Assembly (NCBI RefSeq): GCF_900188175.1
Contig: NZ_FZOQ01000002.1
Span: 248,001 to 312,000, forward strand
Length of the DNA: 64,000 nt
Reading direction: 5' to 3'
Source: Pontibacter ummariensis
Lineage (GTDB): Bacteria > Bacteroidota > Bacteroidia > Cytophagales > Hymenobacteraceae
The position numbers and the translations under genes were made by a program. This document shows positions 8,705-18,308 of this stretch, one piece after another (within the stretch, counting starts at the first letter, position 1; each line of letters starts with the position of its first letter). The notes under the pieces were generated by a model, which worked only from the letters and a program-made list of their open reading frames with translations, ran no database searches and was not told the DNA's origin.

Positions 8705-9622
8705 TTAACGCGATCGGATAACGAAGGTAACTACGCCCGAAGCACCAGTGCTGCTAGTGCCACTGCCTGTGCGGCTGAAGGTCGTTTTGTAGAGCTGGTC
8801 CTTGTACCAGGCCACTACCTGTGGTGAAACAGTGCTCTCCAGCACATCCACGCTCACCAGGTTACCATCCCCATCTATCCTGATTCGGAATTTAACAAGC
8901 CCCGTTTCATTTTCATACGGGTCCTTTTTCGGTTCAATGTCGTAGCGCCAGCCGGGCATATTCAGAGATCCGCCTCCGCCACCTCCGGCTTTGCCGTACA
9001 GGGCTTTCGCATCTACCTTGCCCTCCGGGTTTCCCTTGTCGCCTACTTTGCCGGCATCATCGCCATTGTTATTTCCCGTAGCCTCGTCCGACGTCCCGTT
9101 CTTCCCGGTACCAGCGCTGTTGGTGGGCTTGCCCGGGTAAAGCGACTTGGGCTTCTCCGGTTCCTTCTTCACTACTTCCTCTTTCGGCTCGGGCTTAGGC
9201 TGCGGTTCTTTCACTACTTCCTTCACAGGTTGCGGCTTGGGCTGTGGCTTCACTTCTTCCTTTACAGAAACCGGGGCCTCAGCGGTCGTAGTTACGACCT
9301 TGGGAGTCTCCACTGGCTTGGCCGGCGGCGTTGGCTGCACTACCGGCTCGGGCTCAGGCAAAGGGTCTGGTTGCGTAGGCGCAGGCTTGCTGTCGAGCAC
9401 GTTCTCCGACTTGTTCGGCGTGGCCTTGGTTTGCAGATCGCCGCTTCCCACTGCATCCATACCGAAGTTCAGCTCAATGCCTAATTCCTGTGCAGGTGGG
9501 TCAGGCGCTTGCCAGGCCAGCATATAGATCAGGAACAGCAAAACAAGCACGTGTAGACCGACGCTCACGCCGGCGGCAATACGCTTGTTCTTTTCTTCCT
9601 GTTGTGATTGGGCAATTGCCAT
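8705..9622 (-). CDS. tonB: Energy transducer TonB family protein
   Basis: A 305-residue TonB-type protein linking the ExbBD proton channel to outer-membrane receptors. One N-terminal membrane helix (AAGVSVGLHVLVLLFLIYMLAW, residues 17-38) anchors it. Next is a long periplasm-spanning Pro/Lys/Glu-rich stretch (about 75-165, repeated KP.PKPEP units), then a Gly/Asn/Asp-rich linker with a GGGGGG run. The C-terminal TonB domain includes GLVKFRIRIDGDGNLVSVDVLES and VVTFVIRSR. It follows exbD by 9 bp. The Gly-rich spacer before the TonB domain is unusual but occurs in Bacteroidota paralogues. Confidence 0.9.
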   Translation of the reverse strand: MAIAQSQQEEKNKRIAAGVSVGLHVLVLLFLIYMLAWQAPDPPAQELGIELNFGMDAVGSGDLQTKATPNKSENVLDSKPAPTQPDPLPEPEPVVQPTPPAKPVETPKVVTTTAEAPVSVKEEVKPQPKPQPVKEVVKEPQPKPEPKEEVVKKEPEKPKSLYPGKPTNSAGTGKNGTSDEATGNNNGDDAGKVGDKGNPEGKVDAKALYGKAGGGGGGSLNMPGWRYDIEPKKDPYENETGLVKFRIRIDGDGNLVSVDVLESTVSPQVVAWYKDQLYKTTFSRTGSGTSSTGASGVVTFVIRSR

Positions 9623-9631
9623 AGATCGTAA

Positions 9632-10027
9632 TTATTCAGCTGGCACGGTGGCCAGTGTAACACTTGCATTCAGGTTTTTGGCGATACCGGCTACTTTAAC
9701 CAGGTGCTCTACCGGTACTGTCTTGTCTACATGTAACACCACGGCGCCCTCCTCTGTTCCTTGCAGGAGCTGCGTTAACTGCGGCTCAATTTCTTCCAGG
9801 GCAACTGGCTGATCGTTCAGGTAATACTGCAGGTCTTCTGTGATCGTCACGCTTATCTTCTGCATCACGATGTCGGAGGTCTTGCTGCTAGGCAAACTAA
9901 CCGGCAAGCCAGACGGTGTTACGAAGTTGGAAGTAAGCATGAAAAAGATAAGCAACAGGAAAATGATGTCCGTCATGGACGACATACTGAACTCTGGATT
10001 GATCCTGTTTTTAGAGCGAAGGTTCAT
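9632..10027 (-). CDS. exbD: Biopolymer transport protein ExbD
   Basis: A 131-residue inner-membrane protein of the TonB motor. It has a short cytoplasmic N-terminus (MNLRSKNRINPEFSMSSMTD), one helix (IIFLLLIFFMLTSNFV) that carries the conserved proton-path Asp at its start (SMTDIIFLLLIFF), and a periplasmic ExbD/TolR domain with the DGNLQYYLND-like and VVLHVDKTVPVEHLVKV segments. It lies 2 bp after exbB and 9 bp before tonB. The usual ExbB-ExbD-TonB order is kept. Confidence 0.95.
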   Translation of the reverse strand: MNLRSKNRINPEFSMSSMTDIIFLLLIFFMLTSNFVTPSGLPVSLPSSKTSDIVMQKISVTITEDLQYYLNDQPVALEEIEPQLTQLLQGTEEGAVVLHVDKTVPVEHLVKVAGIAKNLNASVTLATVPAE

Positions 10028-10029
10028 TC

Positions 10030-10737
10030 TTAAAGTTGTGGTTCTTGTAACAGATCAAGGAACTCGATAGAAGAGTATTCCATGGCATGCACAATGTTAT
10101 CGATCTTAGACACCAGGTAATTGTAGCCAACATAAGCCGGCAGACCGATGATCAGACCGGTGGCTGTGGTAACCATGGCTTCGTAAATACCGCTTGAGAG
10201 CAGTTTGGGGCTGACAGAGCCTTCTGCCTGCGCAATCGCGATAAAGGCACCGATCATACCGGTTACGGTACCCAGGAAGCCAAGCATAGGCGCCGCACCA
10301 GCAATAGTGGCCAGGGCCGATAGGTTCTTCTCCAAGCGGCTGATCTCGATCTTACCCACGTTCTCGATAGATGTCTCGATGTTCTTTAGCGGGTTACCGA
10401 TACGGTTCAGGCCTTTCTCCAGCATGCGGGAAACAGGCGTGTTTGTTTGCGAGCACAATAGCTTGGCTCCGTTAATGTCACCTGCCAGCACCATGCTCTT
10501 GATGCGGTCGTTAAAGCCTTCAGGGTTTTTAGCAGCCTTTTTAAGCGTCAGGTATCGCTCCACAAAAATGTAAACAGCAGCCAGCGACAGGAGTAACAAT
10601 GGGATCATGGCCCATCCCCCTGCCATGGCCAGGTCGATAAGCGAAACAGATTCTGATGCTGCTTCCGCGCCCTCTACCAGTGCTGCAGCAGTATCGGCAG
10701 GTGCCGAAGTGGTAATTTGTAATAAGAGTGATGTCAT
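10030..10737 (-). CDS. exbB: MotA/TolQ/ExbB proton channel family protein
   Basis: A 235-residue channel subunit of the Ton motor. After an N-terminal periplasmic segment it has helix 1 (GWAMIPLLLLSLAAVYIFVERYLTL), a cytoplasmic loop, and helices 2-3 with the family signature ATIAGAAPMLGFLGTVTGMIGAF and ATGLIIGLPAYVGYNYLVSKID. The spacing to the upstream SPOR gene is 1 bp and to exbD 2 bp, which argues strongly for one transcript. It is probably ExbB rather than TolQ because a TonB gene, not pal or tolB, follows. Confidence 0.94.
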   Translation of the reverse strand: MTSLLLQITTSAPADTAAALVEGAEAASESVSLIDLAMAGGWAMIPLLLLSLAAVYIFVERYLTLKKAAKNPEGFNDRIKSMVLAGDINGAKLLCSQTNTPVSRMLEKGLNRIGNPLKNIETSIENVGKIEISRLEKNLSALATIAGAAPMLGFLGTVTGMIGAFIAIAQAEGSVSPKLLSSGIYEAMVTTATGLIIGLPAYVGYNYLVSKIDNIVHAMEYSSIEFLDLLQEPQL

Positions 10738-10738
10738 G

Positions 10739-11899
10739 TTAGTAATTAAGTACCCAAAGTGTTTCTCCGTATTTCTTTCTGTAAGTCGTTAGCGCTGCCT
10801 GCGCTTCGGTCGCATTATCAAAATCAGCCACCGATACCCGGTACAGTTTGCTGCCTGGGTAAGGCACCAGTACTTTTGCCTCGTTGCCTTTTTTGCTGAG
10901 TGCCTCACGGCCAATCTCTGCCAGATCCTGGCGAGAGTACCCGCCTGCTATGATATAATAACGACCTGTCTTCGTGTTAATTGTTGGCTTTTCTGGTTTA
11001 GTTACTTCTGGTTGTGCAACTGCAACTTCCTCTTTAACCGCAGCTATAGATGCCTGCTCTTCAACCTCATACACTTCGTTGATAGAAGCACTAGTTGCAA
11101 AGCCCGGAATAATCAGTTCCTCACCCATCGCTCGCCACTCCTCTTCCTCCTCTACAGGGACAGCAGACACAGGAAGGATTCCTTTGTAAGAACTCATGCG
11201 CTCCGCTTCGGTTACTGGCACATAGCCCGCCGCATAATGGTTAAATGATACAGGCCCCGCAGTGCTGTAGGTGCCGCTAAACAATACCATCGGGTTCAGG
11301 CTGCCCAGGTTATAATCTGTCTGGATAGACAAGAGGTAAAGGGCTGAGGCTGTAAAACCAGCCAGCGCCAGACCTGCCGCCACATTATATACCCGCTTCA
11401 GGCGCTTGCGCACTGGCATCGGTTCCTTCTCCTGCTGCCGCTCTTTGATCAGCGTACGCAGTACGGCAGGTTCCTCTACCCGGATTGGTCTGACTGTTAA
11501 CTCCGGTAACCCAAAGCTTGCCTCCAGCATGTTGTCGCTCTCCACGTGCTCAAACTCCAAGCGGCTTTCCTCGTTGTAGCGGAACACGCCGATGTCTGAT
11601 AACTCGAATCGTTTCTCGGCATGCAGGTGAGCTTTTGCCTGGTGCACAAACGCTGCCACCAGTTGCTGTGCCTCTGCCTTCGTGATCCCGTTCTGATGCG
11701 CGATCGTGCTAATGAGCAGACCATCGTTCAGCACCAGTTTCTCGTTGAAGGCTATCTTCTTCGAGGGCGGGGCAAAGGTGTGCTTCACGGGGTTGATCCG
11801 GGCCGACACGTAACGTGTGATCAGTCCGCCAAACTCAGGGATGATGACACAGTCGTGATCGTAGAGCAGTGTCTTGATATGTGTTGCAACCATAGGCAC
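10739..11899 (-). CDS. HU-CCDC81-like domain and SPOR domain fusion protein
   Basis: A 386-residue bitopic membrane protein. Residues 1-75 and 76-150 look like the two HU/IHF-like modules of prokaryotic HU-CCDC81 proteins (LLYDHDCVIIPEFGGLITRY, NEKLVLNDGLLISTIAHQNGITKAEA, ELSDIGVFRYNEES). A basic stretch precedes one membrane helix (VYNVAAGLALAGFTASALYLLSI, about 180-200). A periplasmic linker then leads to a C-terminal SPOR domain (YYIIAGGYSRQDLAEIGREAL..., YRVSVADFDNATEAQAALTTYRKKYG) that should bind denuded peptidoglycan. It abuts the outer-membrane-barrel gene (0 bp) and exbB (1 bp). By inference it may tie the Ton motor to the cell wall or division site; DNA binding is not shown. Confidence 0.85.
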   Translation of the reverse strand: MPMVATHIKTLLYDHDCVIIPEFGGLITRYVSARINPVKHTFAPPSKKIAFNEKLVLNDGLLISTIAHQNGITKAEAQQLVAAFVHQAKAHLHAEKRFELSDIGVFRYNEESRLEFEHVESDNMLEASFGLPELTVRPIRVEEPAVLRTLIKERQQEKEPMPVRKRLKRVYNVAAGLALAGFTASALYLLSIQTDYNLGSLNPMVLFSGTYSTAGPVSFNHYAAGYVPVTEAERMSSYKGILPVSAVPVEEEEEWRAMGEELIIPGFATSASINEVYEVEEQASIAAVKEEVAVAQPEVTKPEKPTINTKTGRYYIIAGGYSRQDLAEIGREALSKKGNEAKVLVPYPGSKLYRVSVADFDNATEAQAALTTYRKKYGETLWVLNY

Positions 11900-13588
11900 T
11901 TAGAATGAGTAGGTAACGCCTCCTATCAGATTTATACTTTTGTTCGGGTAATTTACAAACCTTTCGTATTTCCGGCCCAACAGGTTATTTGCCATCAGGA
12001 ACACCGTAAAGTTATTCGTGAAGCGGTAATCTGCCTTTAGGTTCAGGTCCACGATCGCATCGGTCTCGCGAAGCACTGATGTTCCGTCCGGGCGGTAAAT
12101 ACGGCCGTATGAGCTCCCAATATAGTAAAGTTCCGAATTAAAGAGAATCTTATCGTAGAAGTTGTAGGTGCCGTAAATGCTTGCCATCAGCTCCGGACGG
12201 TGGAAGGGTTTCTCCAACTCAGCTATGTTATACTGGTTATAGTCAGCCTTTACGCCCAACCGTACTTCGTCGGAATAATTAAAAGAAGCTTCCGCATAAA
12301 TATTCAGCACGTTGGTGACCCCATCATCATATATTAACTCAAACTTGGTGGAGTCGGCGCGGGAATTATTATAGAAGTACAGGTTACGGAAATTCTGATA
12401 AGCGACCCGGCCGTTCAGTTGCACATAGTTCGCCACGTTCGCCTGGAAACCACCGTATACTTCCAGCCCTTTGTTGATATCGGCTACCTGCAGGTTAGGT
12501 GCCAGGAAAGGGTTTTCCTGTGTCAGCTGATATAAAGTAACCCTTTCTAAGTCGCCTCCTAAGCCCGCATATACCAGCAAGTTGCCTTTTACAGGTTCTG
12601 CCGCAATCCGTACGATCGGGTATATATTAAACTGACGGGCATCATGGATGGTATCGCCGGTATAGGCCACTTTAGCTCCTAAGGTAAGCCGGAACGCATT
12701 CAGCTGACGCTGGTAAGCGGCATCCAGCTCCACAAAATTACGGCTGGTGGTGGCAGAGTCCTGGTAAGAGAGAAAGGACAGGTCCAGGTCTGCCTTAAAC
12801 GCCGACTCTTCGTCTATCGCATACTGCGTCGCCAGGGTCAGCCCCAGGTTGCGCTCACTCAGGTCAAAGCGGTCGTTCAGGTACCGGAACGCCGCCGCTC
12901 CCCGGTACTGTAAGGGAGCGTCGGACGTCTGGTTGTGCAGAAACGCCTCTGCTTCCACCCGGTTATATACCTGACGAATAGAATCTCTGTCTATCGTTGT
13001 TTCGAGCGAAGGTGTATAGCCATAGAAGTGATACTTATCCCGGGCGTACTTTGCACTACCCCCAACGGTCAGGTCGCCCAGATAGCGTTCGCCATGCGCG
13101 CTGATCCTGCTGTTAGCTACCGCAGAGTTTCCTTTGTCTACCGGACCTCTCGCCGATGAGATGTGACTAACCGCTGCTCCGTAGGCTCCCTCTTCGCTGC
13201 GTTTGTTATGAAAGTAGCCCTGCAGATATAAGGTACCGTAGTTCCCGATGCCTCCCTTCACATAGTTGCCATACAGCTTCATCAGCTCGTCCTGCTTTAT
13301 TGTCAGGACCCGCATCTGTAGTTCTATGTCCTGAGACGGCAGGCGGTAGTCCACAAAGCGGTAATGCACGTTGCGGTCTCCGGTTTCCGGAGGAGCCACC
13401 TGAAATTTAGAGAAGTTGCGCGCTGCCTGTGGCAATTCAATCACGCGGTTCTTCTCCACTACCACTTCGGCGTCTTCCAGTTTGGCACCCTCTCCCCAGC
13501 CTTGTGTCTGTGCCTGTGCGTTGTTAAGATAGCTGTACCCTACACTCAGTACGATGGCAAGCGAGGCTAATCTTAGTTTATTTTTCAT
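11900..13588 (-). CDS. Outer-membrane beta-barrel protein (TonB-receptor-like, no plug)
   Basis: A 562-residue exported protein. It has a signal peptide (LRLASLAIVLSVGYSYLNNAQA) and then many alternating amphipathic beta-strands typical of a barrel (NGRVAYQNFRNLYFYNNS, RLGVKADYNQYNIAEL). The end ANNLLGRKYERFVNYPNKSINLIGGVTYSF closely resembles the last strands of TonB-dependent receptors, including a terminal Phe. I see no plug domain, so it is a porin or a receptor-derived barrel rather than a full transporter. The next gene, the HU/SPOR fusion, starts immediately after its stop, and the TPR gene ends 45 bp upstream. A cell-envelope partner of the Ton motor is a reasonable inference. Confidence 0.82.
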   Translation of the reverse strand: MKNKLRLASLAIVLSVGYSYLNNAQAQTQGWGEGAKLEDAEVVVEKNRVIELPQAARNFSKFQVAPPETGDRNVHYRFVDYRLPSQDIELQMRVLTIKQDELMKLYGNYVKGGIGNYGTLYLQGYFHNKRSEEGAYGAAVSHISSARGPVDKGNSAVANSRISAHGERYLGDLTVGGSAKYARDKYHFYGYTPSLETTIDRDSIRQVYNRVEAEAFLHNQTSDAPLQYRGAAAFRYLNDRFDLSERNLGLTLATQYAIDEESAFKADLDLSFLSYQDSATTSRNFVELDAAYQRQLNAFRLTLGAKVAYTGDTIHDARQFNIYPIVRIAAEPVKGNLLVYAGLGGDLERVTLYQLTQENPFLAPNLQVADINKGLEVYGGFQANVANYVQLNGRVAYQNFRNLYFYNNSRADSTKFELIYDDGVTNVLNIYAEASFNYSDEVRLGVKADYNQYNIAELEKPFHRPELMASIYGTYNFYDKILFNSELYYIGSSYGRIYRPDGTSVLRETDAIVDLNLKADYRFTNNFTVFLMANNLLGRKYERFVNYPNKSINLIGGVTYSF

Positions 13589-13633
13589 GATAATGATCCT
13601 GTTCTAAAATAATCTGGTATTCTGATCCTCCGC

Positions 13634-16600
13634 TTACTCTTGTTGGGTAGAGTCGTTGGCCGGGGCCGAGTTAATGTTTAAGGTATCGCTGTTGGGTGCC
13701 AGGTTTTGCTGGGGCACGCTCTCTACCTGCTGCTGGTCGGCATTCGTCTTTTTCCCCTCCAGCTTGGCCAGCTTCTGCTTCGCCTCAGCTACAATCTCTT
13801 GGTTCGGAGCGTTTTCGATGATAGAGTTCAGTGTTGCCTTGGCCTGGAACATCTCATTTTGAGCGGCATAGTTGTCAGCTATGATCAGGAAGGTCTTACC
13901 CAGCCAAAAGTCATAGTTCGCGTACTTGTTGTTATACTCAAAGGCCACGTCCAGCGACTCCTGGTACTTCTTCTGCTTGTGTAGGATCTCGGCGATCAGA
14001 TACTGCGCCTCAGCGCCGTTAATGTCAGAGGCGGACTTCACGGTCTCCCGCAGCTCTGTCAGGGCCTGTTCCAGGTTGCCCTGGGCATAAGAGGCTTTGC
14101 CTCTGTATAGCAGCGCTGAGTTATACGCATTAAGGGACGCATTCCCCTGGCTGATCAGTTCGTTGGCCATGCGCTTGGTGGCGGCATAGTCATTGGTGCG
14201 GAAGTAGCTCAGCATTAAACCCGTCAACGCGGTCTGCTGCTCTTTGCGGTTTGTGGCCAGGTCACGCAGGCGGCTATAATACTGTATGGCCTCCTTGTAG
14301 TTCTTCGCTTCAAAATACAGGTCTGCCACACGCTGTATGGCACGGTTCACGTATTCCGACTTATTCTCTGCGATCACATCTTTCATGTGCTGCACGCCCA
14401 GCTGCGTTTTGTTCTGACGCAGGTAAGAGTCTGCCAGGAAGTAGCGGGCATCCGGCAAGAACTTGCTCTTAGGGTAAGCTTTGATGTATGCCTCGAGCTT
14501 TGTTGCCGCCTGGTCGTACTTCTGGTTGAAGTACAGGGTTCTTGCCGCTTCGTACTCAATGCTTTCCAGCGCGCTGCTTTCCGGGTTTGCTGCCTTATAC
14601 TTATCCAGGTACTGGTCAAATTCGTTGCTCCTGTTCTCAGTGCCAAGCACCTCCTGTAAGCTATACAGGGCACCGCTTGCTACTTTAGAGCCCGGGAACT
14701 CATCCAGCACGCGTTTCTGGTCGGCAATGGCCAAGTCATACTGCTTTAAGTTCGAGTAAGCCGTACCCCGTTTCTGCAAAGCATTTGGCACTAATTTGCT
14801 GTCAGGCTGCTTTGAGATCAGGTTCGTAAAGCCACTCACCGCCGCCTGGTAGTTACCGGATTCATAATCGATCAAGGCCCGCTGATACAGGGCATCATCT
14901 ACATAGCGTGAGGTAGGGAACTTGGAAACTAGCCCTTCGAGCGTACTTTTAGCAATGTCATTACGCCCAAGGATGCTTAGCACCACCCCTTTCTGAAACT
15001 GGGCATAGTCCCGGTCAGGAGAACTGGAGGCAATCACCCGCTCGTACAGGTTCAGGGCCTCGAGGTAGTTCTTGTTCACATAGTAGGTGTCCGCCAGGCG
15101 AACCGTCGCATCGTTGTAGTTCGGGTTACTTGGCTGAATCGCGTCCAGATAGGCCTTAAAGTGTGTCAGGGCCTTGTCGTACTGCTTGGTGTTGAAGTAA
15201 GCATAGCCAATGCCATAGCGCGACTTTGTGTAGTAATCTGTTTTGGCTGTTGGTGCCGTACGGAACACGGCAGCGTAGCTGTTGATGGCGTCATCGTAGC
15301 GGTTACCGATAGAATAAGCCTCGCCTTTCACAAAGTGGCTGGCAGCCGTTACCTCTTTATCGTAAGGGTACTGCAGCGACTTGTCCAGCATCTGCACCGC
15401 CTGCGGAAACTTCGCATCGTTGAACAGGTTAACCGCGTGGTGGTACGTTACCCGCTGGTAGGTTTGCAGGATACGCCAGCTTTTCTTCTCCAAGCCCTCA
15501 ATATGGCGAATCGCATCGGCATAGTTGTTTGAACTGAAGTAAGCTTCGCTCAGCAATTTGTCTGCCTCTTCGCCTTGTTCAGAATCCGGGTAGTTTTTGT
15601 TGAACTCAGCCAGCGCGTTGATCACTTCCCGGAAGTTACCCAGGTCGTAGCTTACCTGCGCATACTTTAGGGTGGCCGCCTCGGTCACGTCCTTGTCCTG
15701 GTCATTTTTGCGGGCCTGGTCAAAAGCCGTTAAAGCAAACTGTTTGTTGTTCTCCTTTAAGTAGCTAAGGCCAAGGTAATAAGCCGCGTTCTGCCCCAGG
15801 GAGTCCTTCTTCAGCGCGATCTCTTTAAAGTTGGCTATCGCGTTCTTGTAGTTGTTGTTCTTGTAGTCGGTCAGCGCAATTTTGTACTGCACGACTGGCT
15901 CCAGGGAGCGCTTGCCCGAAGCAAACTTGCTGAAGTACTTCTCCGCCTCTTTGTAATCCGCTTTCTGGTAATACGCATCCCCCACCAGCAAGGCAATCTC
16001 ATCTGCCTGCTGTACGGCTGGTTTTCTTGCCAGGGCCGCTTCGCCATAGCGTATCACTTCATAAATGTCGTTTTCCTTGTACAGGATCTCGGTGATCATA
16101 TACGGCACGATACTGGCATAGGCCTCGTTCTTCTCCGCTATCTTCAGGTCGGCTTTAGCCGCTGCATAATCCCCTTTACGGTAAGAGATATAGCCGGCAT
16201 AGTAGTTAGAAGCATAGGCAAAGCGGTGCTCGTCTTTCCGGAAGCCGGTCGTTTTGTTCTTATCAAACCAGATCTTGGCGTTGTCAAAATCCTTTGTCGC
16301 AAAGTAGGAGTAGCCCAGCTTGAACTCCAGCTCGTTGTTCTGCTTGATGCTCAGAAGATGCGTCGGGGCGTCCTTCAACAGCTCCACTGCTTTCTTGTAG
16401 TCCTTCTGGTCAAAGTAGTACAGGCCCAGCTCGTAATTGGCCAGCGCTGTTTTGGGGTGCGTCGGGTAATCGCGCACGAAATTGAGGACGAGCTGCTCTG
16501 CGTCCGGATGCAAGAGGTACAAGCCGCTTAGGGCATAGTAATACTGCGCGTCCGCCGTTCTGGCATTGTCTCCCATCAGCTCGATGTACTTACGGAAAGC

Positions 16601-16756
16601 TTCCTGCGCCGGGCCATACTTTGCCCGGTCAAAGAGCTCCAGGCCCTCGTGGAAGTACCTCTCCTCTGAGTTAAACACCTGCGTGTGTTGTGCCGCCACC
16701 ACGTGCGAGCCACCCGCTAATACAGAAGCAAGTGCTACTTTGTAAGCTATCTTCAT
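13634..16756 (-). CDS. Large exported tetratricopeptide-repeat protein
   Basis: A 1040-residue protein with an N-terminal signal peptide (YKVALASVLAGGSHVVAAQ). Nearly the whole length is TPR-like helical pairs (repeated motifs such as YKEAEKYFSKFAS, YDKALTHFKAYLD, YPDSEQGEEADKLLSEAYF, YPKSKFLPDARYFLADSYL). The C-terminus is a low-complexity Gln/Asn/Ser/Asp tail ending NSAPANDSTQQE. Many repeats resemble the YbgF/BamD class of periplasmic TPRs. It is the first gene of the run leading to the barrel, HU/SPOR, exbB, exbD and tonB genes. A periplasmic scaffold role is inferred; partners are unknown. Confidence 0.88.
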   Translation of the reverse strand: MKIAYKVALASVLAGGSHVVAAQHTQVFNSEERYFHEGLELFDRAKYGPAQEAFRKYIELMGDNARTADAQYYYALSGLYLLHPDAEQLVLNFVRDYPTHPKTALANYELGLYYFDQKDYKKAVELLKDAPTHLLSIKQNNELEFKLGYSYFATKDFDNAKIWFDKNKTTGFRKDEHRFAYASNYYAGYISYRKGDYAAAKADLKIAEKNEAYASIVPYMITEILYKENDIYEVIRYGEAALARKPAVQQADEIALLVGDAYYQKADYKEAEKYFSKFASGKRSLEPVVQYKIALTDYKNNNYKNAIANFKEIALKKDSLGQNAAYYLGLSYLKENNKQFALTAFDQARKNDQDKDVTEAATLKYAQVSYDLGNFREVINALAEFNKNYPDSEQGEEADKLLSEAYFSSNNYADAIRHIEGLEKKSWRILQTYQRVTYHHAVNLFNDAKFPQAVQMLDKSLQYPYDKEVTAASHFVKGEAYSIGNRYDDAINSYAAVFRTAPTAKTDYYTKSRYGIGYAYFNTKQYDKALTHFKAYLDAIQPSNPNYNDATVRLADTYYVNKNYLEALNLYERVIASSSPDRDYAQFQKGVVLSILGRNDIAKSTLEGLVSKFPTSRYVDDALYQRALIDYESGNYQAAVSGFTNLISKQPDSKLVPNALQKRGTAYSNLKQYDLAIADQKRVLDEFPGSKVASGALYSLQEVLGTENRSNEFDQYLDKYKAANPESSALESIEYEAARTLYFNQKYDQAATKLEAYIKAYPKSKFLPDARYFLADSYLRQNKTQLGVQHMKDVIAENKSEYVNRAIQRVADLYFEAKNYKEAIQYYSRLRDLATNRKEQQTALTGLMLSYFRTNDYAATKRMANELISQGNASLNAYNSALLYRGKASYAQGNLEQALTELRETVKSASDINGAEAQYLIAEILHKQKKYQESLDVAFEYNNKYANYDFWLGKTFLIIADNYAAQNEMFQAKATLNSIIENAPNQEIVAEAKQKLAKLEGKKTNADQQQVESVPQQNLAPNSDTLNINSAPANDSTQQE

Positions 16757-16998
16757 ATTTTTATTTGCCCCGGAAGGCCACTCAAATTGTTCTGGACTGA
16801 AAGTTATTAATAAGCTTTACAAAGGGCGAACCACTACGTTTAAGCCTAACAACTAGTTTCAAAGTTAGTAAAATTTAGAAAGCGATTGTTCCGATCGCCG
16901 TATTTCTACTAGCAAAGATATTACCAAATATGGCGCAGCAACTATATAATGAGGGCGCCTCCGGTAATATTGTATCTGTGGATAAAAATAGCGGCAGC

Positions 16999-18045
16999 TT
17001 AGGAAGCCATCGCCCGGGGCACCGGGTGTAAGATTTTGAAAACCAGCTCACGGAGAATGTCTGCTTCTGACATGTCCCCCCCTGTTATACCTTTTACCTG
17101 CATATCGGCCACTCTTATAAAATGAATGACATCGGCGCAGCGCTGCAGCGGGAATACCCGGAGTGCCTGCATGTACTCCTTAACCAAAAAGGCCCGGTTG
17201 CCCAGGCTTTTCCGTAAACCCGCCTCCGACTTGTCGGCAGCAACGTGGAGGCTCAGAAGCTTTGTAAAAAAAGAAAACAGCAGCGACAGGTTCGGGATCA
17301 GGGGGTTGTTCTTGGGGTTGGCCTCGAAGTAATGAATGATGCGGTTGGCCTTTAACGCGTCCCGGGCAATCAGGGCAGATTGCAGCTCAAAGATGTTGTA
17401 CTCCTTGCTGATACCCACGTTCTCCTGCACTAACCCTTCATCTATCGTCGCGCCCGGCTTCAGGTTAATCAGCAGCTTGTCGATCTCGTTGGAAAGCCTG
17501 GACAGATCCGACCCGATAAACTCACTCAAGAGCAGCACTGCCTGCTGGGTAGCTTTCATACCCTTGCTTTTAAGGTAGTTGTTTACCCACGCCGGCACCT
17601 GGTTGTCGTAAAGTTTCTTGGTCGTGAGCAGTACGGCATGTTTGCTCACCGCCTTGGCCAGCGCCTTGCGTCCGTCCAGTGTTTTGTGCTTGTAACAGAA
17701 CACCAGTATGGTGGAGGCAAGCGGGTGCTGCAGGTATGCTTCCAACTGCCGCATCCCCTCCTCCTTCTCGATGTCCTGGATGCTCTGCGCTTCTTTCACG
17801 ATCACGACCGACTTATCCGACATCATCGGGAAGCGCTTCGCCTGCAGCAAAACCGTTGAAAGGTCTACATCCTTGCCATACAACACCACCTGGTTAAAGC
17901 CTTTCTCATGCTCCTGCAGGGCATGCTCTTCGATGTAGTCGGCAATCAGATCAATGTAATAGGATTCCTCGCCCTGCAGAAAATATACGGGGGCAAACTG
18001 CCGTTTCTGTAGTTGTTCGAGGATGCCTTCGGGTGTATGGGCCAT
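16999..18045 (-). CDS. holA: DNA polymerase III subunit delta
   Basis: Clamp-loader subunit that opens the beta clamp. The 348 residues match HolA. The N-terminal motifs PVYFLQGEESYYIDLIADYIEEHAL, LLQAKRFPMMSDKSVVIVKEAQ and STILVFCYKHKTLDGRKALAKAV correspond to domain I. LLSEFIGSDLSRLSNEIDKLLI is the family-typical domain II helix, and ISKEYNIFELQSALIARDALKANRII with LLFSFFTKLL and the collar-domain helices complete it. It is divergent from the DUF922 gene at 18309 and is separated from the TPR gene by about 240 bp. Confidence 0.95.
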   Translation of the reverse strand: MAHTPEGILEQLQKRQFAPVYFLQGEESYYIDLIADYIEEHALQEHEKGFNQVVLYGKDVDLSTVLLQAKRFPMMSDKSVVIVKEAQSIQDIEKEEGMRQLEAYLQHPLASTILVFCYKHKTLDGRKALAKAVSKHAVLLTTKKLYDNQVPAWVNNYLKSKGMKATQQAVLLLSEFIGSDLSRLSNEIDKLLINLKPGATIDEGLVQENVGISKEYNIFELQSALIARDALKANRIIHYFEANPKNNPLIPNLSLLFSFFTKLLSLHVAADKSEAGLRKSLGNRAFLVKEYMQALRVFPLQRCADVIHFIRVADMQVKGITGGDMSEADILRELVFKILHPVPRAMAS

Positions 18046-18308
18046 AGCGGTTGGTTTGTGGTAGTCTGCTGCTTCCGGAAAGCAGCCATAAGCTAATTAG
18101 CTGTTACCTGTTTGTGGACAGATGGCTTCTACTGCCTTCCTCCTACAAATTTATAGTATCAAAGCCAATTTAGCGTATAAATAAAACAGGAATAGCTTTA
18201 ACTGTTTAAAACCGAACCGATCGGGAAACATTGCTGTTCCTACAGAAGAAAGCCACCGCAGGATTGCGCTGTTGCTACCCTGTTTCGTCATACATGCAAT
18301 ACAAGCAC

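Noticed and set aside
9080-9420. Low-complexity stretch in the tonB gene that could be a sequence repeat or CRISPR-like array
   Set aside because: It is the coding sequence of the Pro/Lys/Glu-rich TonB spacer, not an array; spacing is irregular.
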